DNA of 64,000 bases, from contig NZ_SACM01000001.1 in the NCBI RefSeq assembly GCF_004004565.1, positions 620,001 through 684,000 on the forward strand, given 5' to 3'. Within the stretch, counting starts at the first letter, position 1; the number at the start of each line of letters is the position of its first letter. Both the position numbers and the translations under genes were made by a program. Positions 63,765 to 64,000 of the stretch are shown here, in pieces. Origin of the DNA: Inhella crocodyli (GTDB lineage: Bacteria; Pseudomonadota; Gammaproteobacteria; Burkholderiales; Burkholderiaceae_C). The notes beneath the pieces were generated by a model. That model saw only the letters and a list, made by a program, of their open reading frames with translations. It did not search any database and was not told the DNA's origin.

Positions 63765-64000
63765 ATGATTCGACCATTCGTCTTTGCGCTCGCCCTGGGC
63801 CTGTCGCTGAGCGCCTTTGCCAGTCCCAAGGTCATCAAGAAGATCCCGCCCGAGTTCCCGCCGGAAGCCGTTCGCAAAAACATCAGCAGCGGCGAGGTGA
63901 AGGCCAAACTGACCATCGGGGCCGACGGCAAGGTGACCAACGTCGAAATCGTGGACGCCAACCCCAAACGCGTGTTCGACAAGGCCACCATCGCCGCGCT
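63765..64000 (+). CDS. TonB C-terminal domain periplasmic protein (partial, 3' end outside window)
   Basis: 78 codons are visible up to the right edge. A signal peptide (MIRPFVFALALGLSLSAFAS) is followed directly by a TonB-C-like fold (KIPPEFPPEAVRKNISSGEV, KLTIGADGKVTNVEIVDANP, VFDKATIAA). SD AGGAGG lies 9 nt before the ATG. Unlike TonB there is no membrane anchor with a Pro-rich arm in the visible part. It is 155 bp after the anti-sigma gene, on the same strand. Confidence 0.82.
   Translation, partial: MIRPFVFALALGLSLSAFASPKVIKKIPPEFPPEAVRKNISSGEVKAKLTIGADGKVTNVEIVDANPKRVFDKATIAA

Overview
The window reads as a housekeeping stretch of a high-GC betaproteobacterial chromosome, order Burkholderiales. 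The conserved orders tpiA-secG-tRNA-Leu-nuoA..., iscRSUA-hscBA-fdx and glyA-nrdR...ribD-ribBA-ribH-nusB support this, as do an intracellular polyhydroxyalkanoate depolymerase and a zapB-like/zapA/6S RNA locus. The Rubrivivax-Leptothrix-Ideonella or Comamonadaceae neighbourhood is my guess from protein character; no rRNA is present to confirm it. Coding density is very high: no gene-free stretch exceeds about 210 bases. I see no insertion sequence, phage, CRISPR array or integration scar.

Layout. 1-9072 (minus): complex I genes nuoG (cut by the window edge) to nuoA, tRNA-Leu(GAG), secG, tpiA and a quinone-oxidoreductase-like gene. 9079-11648 (minus): pnp and rpsO. 11820-18164 (minus): tsaD joined to a complete Fe-S assembly operon iscR-S-U-A-hscB-hscA-fdx, with a candidate IscR box. 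18355-20436 (minus): uvrB. 20518-25791 (plus): aromatic aminotransferase, phaZ, an RnfB-like ferredoxin, nth, two small genes, a zapB-like gene and zapA, then 6S RNA (25801-25982). 26003-33045: EVE-domain protein, TauE-type permease, two PAS/degenerate-GGDEF proteins, a secreted nucleotidase, a miniature flagellar-rod-like protein and sbcB. 33108-47713: PBP1A, a FabH-type synthase, a FAD oxidase, the Entner-Doudoroff pair edd-eda, a nucleotidyltransferase, pdxH, an msrA/ABC/DUF3299 operon with a histidine-rich permease loop, a YdcF protein and ubiD. 47842-50587 (plus): lytic transglycosylase, a ZTP riboswitch, glyA, nrdR. 50732-54693: five minor-pilin genes. 54722-60345: ribD-ribBA-ribH-nusB-ybgC-tolQ-tolR-tolA.

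The most interesting part is the right end (60329-63609). A four-gene bufferin-type cluster (bufA DUF2282 precursor, bufB MNIO/DUF692 enzyme, bufC DUF2063 partner, bufD DoxX membrane protein) faces an ECF sigma factor and a zinc-finger anti-sigma factor across a 94-bp spacer holding an ECF-like promoter. The family is known to make copper-binding peptides by oxidising cysteines to thiooxazoles. This looks like a self-contained metal-stress regulon, placed where tolB-pal would normally follow tolA.

RNA-level control is another theme: a ZTP riboswitch with an SD-masking hairpin at glyA, a terminator-like hairpin that buries the SD of phaZ, an intrinsic terminator splitting the isc operon, and tandem hairpins between rpsO and pnp.
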